This document shows, in pieces, positions 46,161-56,739 of a DNA stretch of 64,000 nt. A program made the translations under genes and the position numbers. The notes under the pieces were generated by a model. The model saw only the letters and a program-made list of their open reading frames with translations. It had not been told where the DNA came from and ran no database searches. Position 1 is the stretch's first letter; each line of letters starts with the position of its first letter. The DNA comes from Linepithema humile. Lineage: Eukaryota > Arthropoda > Insecta > Hymenoptera > Formicidae. The DNA lies in NCBI RefSeq assembly GCF_040581485.1, contig NC_090132.1:12902146-12966145 (forward strand). The letters are read 5' to 3'.

Positions 46161-46214
46161 ATGAACACAAACGAACTAAAGATAAATATTAAATAATTTT
46201 CTAAATGTTATCTA

Positions 46215-48264
46215 TTATACCATAATTACGTAACCACCATCGTAACACAGTTTACACATTTTATGCTTACATTTTATATAATCTGATATTTTAAATTTAT
46301 ATTTTTTTGTATTTTTTACGTTATTGCAAATAGTGTTGTAATGTAATACTTTATTATCTTTTGAATACATTGTAATATCTATAAAAGTTGATATTATTAA
46401 ACTGTGTTTTTTACAATATTCTACAAATAGTTTAAAAATATTGGTTCTAAATTTTCTTGTAACTTTTTCAAGTACAATCCCATGTGGGAAATGACTACCG
46501 GCGAGATAATGGCCCAGTACCGATTTCTGGTACTGAGTATTGGCGCGTTACTAGATGCCAGTACTGATGTGATACTGGAGAAATACTGGGATGATAGAAT
46601 TGGGCCAAGACTCGAATTACAGTACTACTTTGGTACAGAATTCCAGTATTGCTGCAGTACCGATTTCCATTATTGTTACGGTACCGATTTCCATTATTGT
46701 TACGGTATTAAATCAGTACCGATTCTCAACATAACAGTACTAAAAATCAATACCAATCCCCAATACAGTAACAGTATTAAATATCTGTTCTGTTTTCAAA
46801 TACTATTATAGTATCAAAAATCAATACTGATTCTCAATACTGTAACAATATTTAAGATCAGTATCAATTTCCAATAATTAGTATCAATTTTGTGTGCGAT
46901 AATTAAATTAAATTACAGTATTATTATTAGAATTATTTATTATACACATATAAAATAAATTAATTACATTATAAAATATATCAATTAATAATTAATATAA
47001 AATATTTTATTTATTAAATAAAATATTAAAACAATCTAAAAAAATTAATTACCAAGACCTCAACGTCCATTAAAGCATCCAAAATATTAAAATCATCTAA
47101 TATAGATATTGGTAATGTAAGTTCAATAATCTGTTTTAAAGCAGAAACTGGATTCATTTCATCTTGATAATAACGATGATGATGATATAGTCTTTAGTTT
47201 CTTTAAATCTTGATATTTTTTGGTGTAAAAGTACTTTTTTTTCAGCATTTTCTATTCAATGTTTACCACTGGATATAGCTGTAATTATGAGTTATGAAAT
47301 TGATATAATTGCAATTAAAAAATTATTTTCCATAATACAAAAAAAAGAGAGAATTTGACAACTAGTAAAAATAATAAATAACAAAATTATCACTCACAAT
47401 AACTGTTATTACTCCGTTTCTCGGCCAATTATTCAAGGTTCTCCTTTTTCGTAAAGAAATATAATTTTTTTTTACTAAGTTTATCCGTTTTGTTGATAAC
47501 GCAATGGACTAGAATATAGTTTCACTTTCTGTCACATTAAAATATACAACGGTTATACTCTTTGACACTGCCTCCTATGATGTATACTAAGTATTCGATG
47601 TTCTTCTTTTGCCAATTTTAGTGCTAAAAAATTTACCGGCATTGTACCATTTCGGTACTGGCATTCAACGCTCTTCTTTTGCCAATTCCAGTACGGGCAC
47701 AGTACCTTGAATTTACCGGCAGTATACCGTTTCGTTACTGTAATTTGACATTTCTTTTACTAATTTTTGTACAGGTATAGTACAAAAAAAACTACCGGCA
47801 ATGTACCATTTCGGTACTGGCATTCAACGCTCTCCTTTTGCCAATTCCAGTACGGGCACAGTACCTTGAATTTACCGGCAGTATACCGTCTCGGTACTTG
47901 ACATTTGACATTTTCTTTTACTAATTTTTGTACAGATACAGTACCGTAAATTTACCGGCAGTATACCATTTCAGTACCATTATTCAATACTGATTTAGAT
48001 AATGGGTTAGTACTAAACCATTGTTATTTTAATACTGGTTTTGTACTATGCCAGTACCGAAACGTAAAACTCGTTTTTCGGTACTGGATCTGTATCTTGC
48101 CAGTATCTAATACTAGTCTAATGTATAAAATTCCCACATGGGATATTGTCACTAGATAATGTTGTATAAGATCCGTAATCGTTTATTTCATAAATTACAG
48201 AATTATTGCTATTAATTCCAAGAAGAGTTCCGTGTTCTAGAAATTGTTGGTATATTCTATTCAT
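46215..48264 (-). pseudogene. Unidentified viral gene interrupted by a transposon
   Basis: The N-terminal piece starts at 48,264 (MNRIYQQFLEHGTLLG) and reaches the transposon at 48,142. The C-terminal piece resumes at 46,478 and ends with TAA at 46,215. Removing the element and one AT copy leaves both pieces in the same frame. The C-terminal piece has C-x4-C-x2-C (CKHKMCKLC), suggesting metal binding. The product would be about 125 codons; no family is recognised. Confidence 0.55.
46479..48142. mobile_element. Non-autonomous DNA transposon, CCCATGTGGG ends
   Basis: The terminal inverted repeats are CCCATGTGGGAA and TTCCCACATGGG. AT flanks both ends, consistent with a 2-bp AT target duplication. 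Inside, short words such as 'cagtaccg', 'ggtactg' and 'accggcagtatacc' recur many times in both orientations over the outer 400 bases at each side, as subterminal repeats. No transposase frame is found; the 109-codon frame at 46,482 is repeat-derived. Superfamily not determined. Confidence 0.75.
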
Positions 48265-48298
48265 GTTTTATTAAAATTATTATAAATTTTCATTAAAT

Positions 48299-48967
48299 TT
48301 AATTTCTGTACACGAGATTGAAATATCTGCTTTTTGTAAAACAAGATGATGTATAATATGAATCAAAAATTATTGAAACTTTTAGAGATTTAAAGTACTT
48401 ATCTATAATTTCGTATGATTGAATTATCATTTCAAAACAATATTTTCCTTTTTTATCTTTATTAAACGAATATTTTGTTCCTAAAAAATATAAAGAATTT
48501 ATAGATGCTAATTTCATCATATTTTTATTGTAATAATGGTAAATGAATATTTCATTTTTATTTTTTATAAATTTGTCAAATGTTAAAATTCTAGGACCTT
48601 TATCTAAAATTTCTACTATATAGTCGTTGTCACTATTATATTTATCTTTCAAAGTTTCTAATTTATCCATTAATTTTTTTATATCTATAATATTATATAT
48701 GTTATCTAAATATTTGATGTGTTCAGGTACATATATTTCGTCTTTTGGCTTTAGAAGGTTAATTTTTTTATATTCTAAATATAATTTTATATTATTGTAT
48801 AATGTATTAATTTCTTTATGTATATCGTGTCCGAAATATATTGCTCCGTGTTTTATCGGAGAAGGAGTAATGATAAAAGTTTTGCTGTAATGATTGCTTG
48901 TTAGTAAAACGGATCCCGGTTCCAAATATTTTTTTATGGTATCGATATTTATTTTTTTATACGTCAA
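48299..48967 (-). CDS. G6R/YiiX-like papain-fold protein (NlpC/P60 superfamily)
   Basis: About 222 codons. LEPGSVLLTSNHYSK begins the domain, and SPIKHGAIYFG supplies the catalytic-type histidine. KGKYCFEMIIQSYE, about 140 residues later, supplies the nucleophile cysteine. This permuted order (His before Cys) is typical of the YiiX/LRAT-like group to which the poxvirus G6R family belongs. Such proteins act as lipid or peptide hydrolases or acyltransferases. No ATG lies at the start; the first codon used is TTG within 'attgacg', possibly a damaged ATG with one extra T. A MITE begins 11 bases upstream, which may have removed the promoter. Confidence 0.65.
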   Translation of the reverse strand: MTYKKINIDTIKKYLEPGSVLLTSNHYSKTFIITPSPIKHGAIYFGHDIHKEINTLYNNIKLYLEYKKINLLKPKDEIYVPEHIKYLDNIYNIIDIKKLMDKLETLKDKYNSDNDYIVEILDKGPRILTFDKFIKNKNEIFIYHYYNKNMMKLASINSLYFLGTKYSFNKDKKGKYCFEMIIQSYEIIDKYFKSLKVSIIFDSYYTSSCFTKSRYFNLVYRN

Positions 48968-48977
48968 TGGTAAAATT

Positions 48978-49298
48978 TAATTTTAAAAATTATTTATTGA
49001 GGTATTATTTCAGAATAATTGGAAGCTGAGTTTTATTTAATATTATATATATTATTTAATTTAAATATTTTAATATAAATTTTATAATATATTATATGAA
49101 TAATTAAATAATCAAAAATTCTTATTAAATAATTATTTATATAATATATTATTGAATTTATATTAAAAGATTTAAATCTATAAAATAATCAAAAAAAATA
49201 AATCAATAAAAGCAAAAAAATAAATAATATATATAATATTAAATAAAACTCTGCTCTTAATTATTCTGGAATAATACCCCATTAAATAATTTTTAAAA
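48978..49298. mobile_element. MITE with about 70-bp inverted repeats
   Basis: The left end 'tttaaaaattatttattgag' and following 'gtattatttcagaataatt' are mirrored at the right by 'aattattctggaataatac' and 'cccattaaataatttttaaa'. The centre is extremely AT-rich and non-coding. It sits exactly between the divergent starts of the G6R-like and zinc-finger genes. Confidence 0.75.
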
Positions 49299-50137
49299 AT
49301 GTCCGAATCAGTTTTACCTCAAAAAAAAAAAAAAAAATAATATACAATTAATTTTCATGAACAAAAAAATCCAATGAAAACTTTCATTAAAATTATAAAT
49401 GAAAAAATTTTTGATAGTTTTTTTTTATTCAAACACATAAATATTTTTCGAATATTAATTTTAGGGTTAATATTAATTCTCAGTTAAATTTTAACTACAA
49501 TAAAGATATATGCTGGTACTGTAACAGGAAAATAGAGAAATATATTTGGGATAGAAAAAGGTATGGATTTTTCTGCTCTATAATGTGCAGTGAAGTGTTT
49601 TTTGGAAATATATGGACTATGTTTAATTATGTAGATAAAGTTGATATAAATTTGATTCCCATAAATATTATAGAAAATAAAGATGATATCTTCAGACTTA
49701 TAGATGACACAAAAGATTTTTCTAAATTCAAAGGATATTTCTATGAAAATAATAATAATTATTATTTTCACTTAAAAGCATTTAAAGATTTTAATATTTT
49801 ATACGATAAATTAATTAAAATAGTATTGATATATAATAATAAAAGGTGTTTATTATGCAATAGTGAAATAGAAAACAATCATAATATTCTAAAATGTGAT
49901 AATCTATTTATAAGTTTTTGTTCGGTGATTTGTAAAGGCTCGTATTTAAAATTGTTAGAACGATATATATATATAGATGAACAAATTAATATTTACATAC
50001 CACCAATAATATTTTTTGAAGACAGCAGTGAAATTATCAACATAATAAAAAATGTTTCTGACACGTATATATATGGAGGGTTGGATTGTATAACGTCAGA
50101 TAATAAAATAAAAATAACAATATTGACAAAAAGGTAA
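49299..50137 (+). pseudogene. Viral protein with two FCS/MYM-type zinc fingers, broken 5' end
   Basis: The ATG at 49,299 (MSESVLPQKKK) runs into an A17 tract and a stop. Sequence in another frame continues to about 49,480, and the main frame then runs open to 50,137. Two FCS-like fingers are seen: CWYCNRKIEKYI with FFCSIMC (about 49,508-49,590), and CLLCNSEIENN with FISFCSVICKG (about 49,850-49,940). In each the C-x2-C pair is followed by C-x3-C with the FCS signature. NCLDVs use such fingers in transcription-associated proteins. The A17 tract is the likely site of the break. Confidence 0.65.
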
Positions 50138-50140
50138 AAA

Positions 50141-50821
50141 TTACTGATAGTCTGTGCTATTTTCAATTTTATATAAAGAGTTGGTTATCATTTTTGGTTT
50201 ATAATTGGTATATTTTATTTTGTCTACCTCAATTACGTTATTAAAATAATTATTAGTTATAGTATAAATAAACATATTCCACAAATCTTCTTTTTCGTCT
50301 TTTACAGTTGGCTTTAAAGTATTATTTAACCCATAAAGCTTAAATATATTACTTAATATTAGGTTATAGCTTATCGAATCAAGCTTATTTTTTGAATATA
50401 GGAAATTAATAAAAGACAAAAATAATATCTCTATATTGTTTTTCATATCAGTTGGTATATATATTTTCTTCTCGTTATTTTCTAACTTATTTAAAATATT
50501 ATATACCATCTTGTAATCTTTTAACTTGTTGAAATTTTTCTTTAATATACTACATATCAATGATTGATTTATAAATTTTTTTTCTATATTGTTTTCTTCT
50601 ATAGAATCATATATTATCTCCATAATATCTTCAATATTATATTGTTTTGAAATATCTTTCATAACATTGTTAAAATGGATTTTTTTATTGTTGAAAGTTT
50701 TACTTTTGCTAGATTTTTTAGTTGTACTTGAAAACAGAACATTACATTCTTTACAGAGATAACCATTATTGACATTAATACACGAGTATGATAAACATTT
50801 ATGGCACTTATATGTTTCCAT
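50141..50821 (-). CDS. VLTF3-like late transcription factor
   Basis: 226 codons, intact. An N-terminal zinc ribbon YKCHKCLSYSC / GYLCKECNVLF (two C-x2-C pairs) is followed by KKIHFNNVMKDISKQYNIED, the HF-containing start of the VLTF3 domain. The remaining helical region (ICSILKKNFNKLKDYKMVY, IEILFLSFINFLY) follows the family's secondary-structure order. This protein is a core NCLDV gene that activates late viral transcription. It is convergent with, and four bases from, the zinc-finger gene, and its start follows ATAAATG. Confidence 0.75.
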   Translation of the reverse strand: METYKCHKCLSYSCINVNNGYLCKECNVLFSSTTKKSSKSKTFNNKKIHFNNVMKDISKQYNIEDIMEIIYDSIEENNIEKKFINQSLICSILKKNFNKLKDYKMVYNILNKLENNEKKIYIPTDMKNNIEILFLSFINFLYSKNKLDSISYNLILSNIFKLYGLNNTLKPTVKDEKEDLWNMFIYTITNNYFNNVIEVDKIKYTNYKPKMITNSLYKIENSTDYQ

Positions 50822-50861
50822 TTATTAATCAATTCTAATTTTAAACAAATATTATAAATAA

Positions 50862-52153
50862 ATGGAGGGTATTTTTTTAAATAATATAAACAAGGAAATA
50901 TTAGAAATATATAGTGATATTATTAATAACAAAAAAGATATAAAAAATAGCTCGTTAAAAAGTATACTTGGAAGCTTTTCAAAAAAATATCATAAAAAAT
51001 CAGATGACAACAAGAAATTAAGTAACTTTATAGTTAATGAAATAAATTATAATGGAAAGTTTAATCTTATCGAAATATCTAAAAGAATAAAAATACTATT
51101 GTATCATATAATATTATTCCACAAGAAATAAAAAATAAAAACATAAGAGATGTATTATTATCTGAAAAAATTTTAAGTTTTAGTGATATATCAGATATTA
51201 AATTGGATTGTGTTAAGGTTTTACTATCTAATATTATTCAAAATATATTAAGATTTTTCATAATAAAAACTATAGAAGGAGAAATTGAAATTAATAAATT
51301 ATTTGTAAAATTTGATTCAAGAAAGATAAATGACTCTTTAGGATGTTACATAGATATGTATTACGGGATAGAATATCTTATAATTACAGAAGTATTAACA
51401 AAATTATTAAGTTTGTATTTTATGTCTAAAACACTTGAAAAAGGAGGAAGTAGAATGATAGTTGAGAGAACGACTGTAGATAATTTAAATAAGTTATACG
51501 AGCTTATATCAAGAAATAATGTAAGATACAGAAACGATTTCAAAAATATCTTCATACGCATATCAAATAGTATAACTGACGATTTTCAAGGAGGAAGTAA
51601 AAGTATTCACGATATTATTAATAAGATAAAGAATAAAACAATTTCAAAAGAAGAATTACTTCAAGACCCAGAATTATGCGGTGCTATCAATGTTTCTTTA
51701 GGAGAAATAAAAATTCCTAAATTAGAACCTTATAATGTTGATAAAGAAAAATTTGTAACTAAAAGTGGAAACGATATTCTAAACGTGGTATTTGGAAACA
51801 AAGCGTCTGAAAATATACAGAAGATATTTAATGATAAATATAATATGTCTGCTAACGATATTGTTAACAATCTTGAAAATTATAAAGATAATATAAATAA
51901 TTCATCGCCTGTAAAAAACAACTCAAATAATAATCAAAATTTCGAGAATTCATTTAATTTTACTGAGAAAGACATAGATATATTATATACGTTGAATTTA
52001 ATAGATGCTTAAAAAAGTATAGGTACTGGAATCACTCCTTTATCAGAATTGTATGAGTTAGATAAAAATCAATTAGATAAAAATATAATAGTAAACTTTT
52101 ATACTCCAGTTTCGAAAGCAACAATAGATGGAACTCCTATAGAAAAAGAATAA
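50862..52153 (+). pseudogene. Unidentified viral protein, about 430 codons, two breaks
   Basis: The first frame runs 50,862-51,131 (MEGIFLNNINKEILEIYSDI) and ends just after an ATCATATAATATTATTCC stretch, where a second frame takes over and runs to TAA at 52,012. The same frame then stays open to TAA at 52,153. A frameshift and one nonsense codon therefore split a single gene. It contains two GG sites (LEKGGSRMI, FQGGSKSIH) and a region ending in an Asn-rich linker before FNFTEKDIDILYTL. No known domain is recognised. Confidence 0.55.
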
Positions 52154-52164
52154 TTATGGTTGTC

Positions 52165-52830
52165 TTAATTCGTCGTTAGATTCGTCTTTTGTCTTATTAT
52201 TATCTTTATTTTTTTTTCATCTTCATTTTTAGAATTTTGATTAGCTTTACATGTTTCGTCTTGAGTGAGAAAGTAGAATGCAGACATATATATACACCAT
52301 ATACACAACGGACAGAATAAAATCATTATAATCCAATGTATTTTAATCATATATATTGAAAATAATAGGAATAGAATTGTTGATATTATAGAAAGAGATC
52401 CTGGTATTGTTAATGAATTAAATTGTAACATTAGAGGTTGGGATATCCATATCAATAAAAATCCTACTGGAAGTAAGCTTTATATTATACTGTCCCAAAA
52501 TTTACTAATATTGAAAAGAGGATCGTTAATTCTTGTAAAATGTTTTCCTTGAGGAAGTTTTAAGTTATCGTTTCCTAGGTAATGATTGGCTATATATATG
52601 ATTCCCATTCCAGCGAATAAATATATGATTAATGTAAAAAATAATCCATAACTACTATTGGATAAATCCAAAAGAACAAACTTATTACTTTTGTACCATT
52701 TTCTCCCAGACTCTGGGCTGTATATGATAGAAGATATGTATCCTAAAAATGGAAGTATAAAAATAGTGAATAAATATAAAGTATCGTATATACTAGTTTG
52801 TCCATTTAGTAGTGTATCAAAATCTGCCAT
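52165..52830 (-). pseudogene. TspO/MBR-like five-helix membrane protein, one nonsense codon
   Basis: Two in-phase frames (52,830-52,480 and 52,455-52,165) are separated by a single TAA. Five hydrophobic helices are predicted, at residues about 17-37, 61-81, and three in the second part (PVGFLLIWISQPLML, SIISTILFLLFSIY, IIMILFCPLCIWCIYMSAFY). The loop SPESGRKWYKSNK before helix 2, and the W/P-rich last helix, resemble the tryptophan-rich sensory protein/translocator family. That family binds porphyrins or sterols. The similarity is judged by eye and needs a profile search. The C-terminus is charged. The start is in TATAAATGG. Confidence 0.55.
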
Positions 52831-52835
52831 TTATA
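52828..52835 (-). promoter_or_regulatory. TATAAATG start-codon motif
   Basis: On the minus strand, TTATAAATGGC holds the start codon of the TspO-like gene. Confidence 0.5.
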
Positions 52836-52860
52836 AGTAATAAAAATAAACCGATATTTT

Positions 52861-55449
52861 TTAATATAAAACTAATTTATGTAGAAAATTCTGTGTAATA
52901 AATTCCTCTATTGTAAGAATACGTTTATTTTGTTTTTCAGCTTCTATTATTTTTGATGATTTCTTAGGAGTTCTTTCTTTAATAATTAAGACATCAGATT
53001 TATTGACTGTCGTTATTATAATATTATAGTTTTTTATTTTATCTTGTATATATGTCATATCTCTAAAACCAGATAGAGACACATACAATACTATATTATC
53101 ATTATCACTGATTTTATAATAGATGTTAAAGTTCTTATTATATTTGTCTCTATCGTTGATGAACTTTCCTATTCCGACAATAAACTCATTTGTTATTTTC
53201 TCCTTAAATCCTTTTAAAGATATTAGTTTATCGTATATAGTATGTTTGTTATATGTATGTATATCAGAAAAATTTTTATAAATCTCAAATAACCTTCTGC
53301 GCGATATATTATCAAATATACTGATAGCCGATAGTAAGTCGACTATAAACAACTTCTTGTCTTTCAAGTCATCAATAATATTATATATATTCAATGACGT
53401 TTTCTTTCCTAAGAAAGATAAATCTTTTTCTTTCAATCTTAAAAAACTAAAAACATCTGTCAATTTATGCTCAGAATTTATTTTTTCCAAAGTTTTCATT
53501 CCTATATCTTCGTACTTAAAATATTTTAAGAAATATAGTATTTTTTTGACATTTATAGTATCGTCAGAATCCTTTATGTATATGTGAACTCCTTTCGAGT
53601 AATAATCATATTCAGGTAATTTCAAATCTCCTTCTTTGATTATACTTTTTATATTTGGAATTATATCTCCAGATTTTATTTTTATAATAGATCCATTACC
53701 AATTTTGTTGTCAATCACATATTTAGCGTTGTTACATGTTACTCTTTTCACAATAGTATTATCTATTTCAACGTGAGGATATAATATGGCAACAGGTATC
53801 AATCTACCACTTTTAGATATTTGCCACGATATATGATCTACATTAGCTTTGTACGTATTAAAATTATGTTTAAATAAGATAGACCACGAATATTTGTTTG
53901 ACGATGAAATATTATGTACTTTATTGTCTCTTATAACTATACCATCAATATAATAGTCAAGATTATATTTCCAATCACTTAATATTTTTTTTAAATAATC
54001 GTAATTAAGATGTTTAGCCTTCACAACCACATATTTTACGGTACCAATTTTATATACATTTTTTAATATATCAAACTTTTCTAGTTGTGTAATATTATCA
54101 TCTATTACATCAGTGCTCGGAATTAGTCTGAACATTTCAGCCGATTTCCGTGGTATACGCCTCCTTTCCTCTCCTTACCGCGCGCGCCGCAGCCGCTAGG
54201 GCCAGCGTCGCCGAGCGTTAGGAGCGGCACTATCTGATTAGGTTCTGTGAGTAGGTTCTTCTCCCTATTTATTAAAATTTTAAAAAATTTATTAAAATTT
54301 ATTGAAAATAAATTTTTATTTTTAAATTTATTAAGTGGAAATATTTCAATAGATTTCTACGTCACCCATGAGGTACTAATACTGACACGTTTTTCAAAAA
54401 GTGGTTTCTATCTACATTATTGCATTAATTGTTCATTCTCATAAAAGGCCAAGAAAATCTAATTAAGAAAATCTCTTTTATATATTTTTTTTTTAAATTA
54501 AGAATTTATTTTTATCTTTAGTGGAATAGGTCTACGGGGGAAACCACTTTAAAAAAAACGCTTCAGCATTAGTATCTCATGGGTGACGTGGAAATCTATT
54601 GAAATATTTCCACTTAATAAATTTAAAAATAAAAAATTTATTTTTAATAAATTTTAATACATTTTTTTAAATTTTAATAAATAGGGAGAAGAACCCACTC
54701 ATAATCAGATAGTGTCGCTCCTAACGCTCGGCGGCGCTGGCCCAAGCGGCTGCGGCGCGCGCGGTAAGGAGAGGAAAGGAGGCGTATACCACGGAAATCG
54801 GCTGAAATGTTCAGACTAATTCCGAGCACTGTATTACATCATAACCTAAGAAAAATAGATTTTTTCCTATATCTTCGTCTATAGTCTTCCGATTTATTTG
54901 TCCACAAACCAAATTTCTAACATTTTTAAAGTTGTATTTTTTATTAATTTCATCAAGATCTGATTTTTTGATAATAAGTTCTCCTCTAACTTTTATTTCC
55001 TTCGTAACTTCGAAATTCAAAAAATCTTTTATTTCGTTCTTTAATCTGCCATAATTGCCATCTCCTCTTGTATATATATTAGAATTGTATATTAATATAC
55101 ATATCCCATCTGCTTTTGCAGACAGTACAACATCATCTTCTTCTGAAATATTATTGTTTTTTAGCCATTTACTTAGTTTATTGTCGTGTTCATATGTTTT
55201 ATCTTCACTCCCAAGATATATTGGAAGTTTTTTGAATTCCTTTCCTCTTTTTTCTCCAATATTTTTTAATACAGAACTATGACTTTTACAATTATTTAAG
55301 TATTCAACTATCATATCGTATAACTCATCATCTATTGGACTTTTTCCCTTTTTATGATATAACTCGTTCAACTTATCAACATATTTCTCTATTTCATGTA
55401 TGCTTATTTCCTTAATTTTATCAAAATTTTTTTTCGTAATCTTGTTCAT
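52861..55449 (-). pseudogene. NAD-dependent DNA ligase (copy B) split by a hAT MITE
   Basis: The N-terminal piece (55,449-54,840) has the adenylation site LSAKADGICI and VRGELII. The C-terminal piece (from 54,102 to 52,861) has DGIVIRDN, then WSILFKHNF, KSGRLIPVAILYP and VTCNNAKYVI with IKSGDIIPNI (OB fold), HhH-like helices and a BRCT-like end (LSGFRDMTYIQDKI, EKQNKRILTIEEFI). The usual four-cysteine zinc finger between the OB and HhH parts is not visible. Domain order is that of LigA-type enzymes, which some insect NCLDVs encode. The two pieces meet at an 8-bp duplication around the hAT element and are otherwise in frame. Confidence 0.85.
54111..54831. mobile_element. hAT-type foldback MITE (721 bp)
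   Basis: The ends CAGTGCTCGG and CCGAGCACTG are perfect inverted repeats, and the arms stay complementary for about 300 bases each. The flanks are TATTACAT on both sides (54,103-54,110 and 54,832-54,839). An 8-bp duplication and CAGTG-type ends are diagnostic of hAT elements. The outer 100 bases are GC-rich against the viral background. No transposase is present, so it was moved by an enzyme made elsewhere in the host. Frames reaching into it from the ligase halves are artefacts. Confidence 0.9.
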
Positions 55450-55618
55450 GTCTAATTGTAGTGTTTATATAATTTTCTTTATATTTTTTTTTTTTTAATT
55501 TATATATTATAAAAATATAGTTAAATATAGTTATATGTTATAAAAATAGTATATATATAATGGTTATATATTATAAAAAATAGTCATATAATAATAGTCA
55601 TATATTATAAAAATATAG

Positions 55619-56128
55619 TTATATATTATAAAAATGTAAATTAGAACATTTGCAAGAATAAGTATATCTATCTATACCAATACACATAAGTTTGAACATA
55701 ATAATATCACATAATGTATTTATTTGTATTTTATTAATTTTTTCATTACACACTAAGCATATCTTAATCCTTTTAGTCTTATAAGTATCAGCCAAATAAA
55801 ATAATCTATTATTAACAATTTCCTTGTATTTAAAACACTCTCTGTAATTATTAAAAGATAATAGTGTATTGTAGCGATTTATACTATATTCGTAATCATC
55901 TAAATTTTTTTTTATATATTCCAAATTATATAATGATATATATTGAATTATATATATATATTATTACAATTAATGATATTTGATAATTTTGATTTATTGT
56001 TTGTAAATATGTATTTCTGTAATTTTTTTTTTTTTTGATGTATCTAGATTATCATAATTTAATTTAATTTTAAGTATTAAATCCTTATCAAAATTTATTC
56101 TATCATATATATATCTGTGATAATTCAT
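55619..56128 (-). pseudogene. Small cysteine-rich viral protein, paralogue 2 (copy B)
   Basis: Same gene as at 20,573-21,087. The start is at 56,128. The N-terminal frame runs through a T-rich run near 56,020-56,034 and breaks there, as in copy A. The C-terminal frame runs from 55,924. The first cysteine pair is intact here (KICLVCNEKI). The break shared by both copies is either older than the duplication or marks two separate short genes. Confidence 0.6.
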
Positions 56129-56132
56129 TGTG

Positions 56133-56636
56133 TTAATAGTTGCACTTACAATAGTATTTATATTTTGAGAGATGTATACAAAATATATTACATATAACAA
56201 CTTTCAAATCTGAATTTACCTTTATTTTTTCACATATACTATTACATGAAATACAAAATAAATGGTAATATGATTCTTCCAGTTTTAATGTATAGAACAA
56301 TCTATTATTTTTAAATTTTATATATAGTATAATACATTTAACATATTTTTTATCATTGTAGTATTTATTATATAAATCTATAATAGTTTTAAAACTGTTT
56401 ATGTTTTTTACTATACTTTCATATTTTATATTAGATATATAGTCTACAACATAAAGATTTTTACAATTTAATAATTCATTTACTTTATATTTTAATTTTT
56501 TTTTCAAACATTTTTGTATAATTTCTTTGTCATTTTTACTTAACTTATCATATTTTTCCTTCAAATTATACACGTATGTTTCGTCGAAATAAAGTTCGCA
56601 GTATAAGATTTTTAATTTATTATTTGACGAATCCAT
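56133..56636 (-). CDS. Small cysteine-rich viral protein, paralogue 1 (copy B, intact)
   Basis: 167 codons. It begins MDSSNNKLKILYCELYFDE, has a helical middle, then FKNNRLFYTLKLEESYYHLF followed by FCISCNSICEKIKV and a final YYCKCNY. The cysteine pattern C-x2-C ... C-x3-C ... C-x-C suggests a metal-binding C-terminal domain. The same elements occur in the gene directly downstream (NNRLFYL, CLVC, CKC), so they arose by tandem duplication. No known family is recognised. Copy A has lost one base in a T run. Confidence 0.65.
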   Translation of the reverse strand: MDSSNNKLKILYCELYFDETYVYNLKEKYDKLSKNDKEIIQKCLKKKLKYKVNELLNCKNLYVVDYISNIKYESIVKNINSFKTIIDLYNKYYNDKKYVKCIILYIKFKNNRLFYTLKLEESYYHLFCISCNSICEKIKVNSDLKVVICNIFCIHLSKYKYYCKCNY

Positions 56637-56739
56637 CTTTCAATTTAAATGTATTATTTCTGTTTTTAAAATAATTTTTGGAAAACAAAAGTTACAAAGA
56701 AGATAATGAATGAAATTAAACAAAAATTAAATATGTAAC

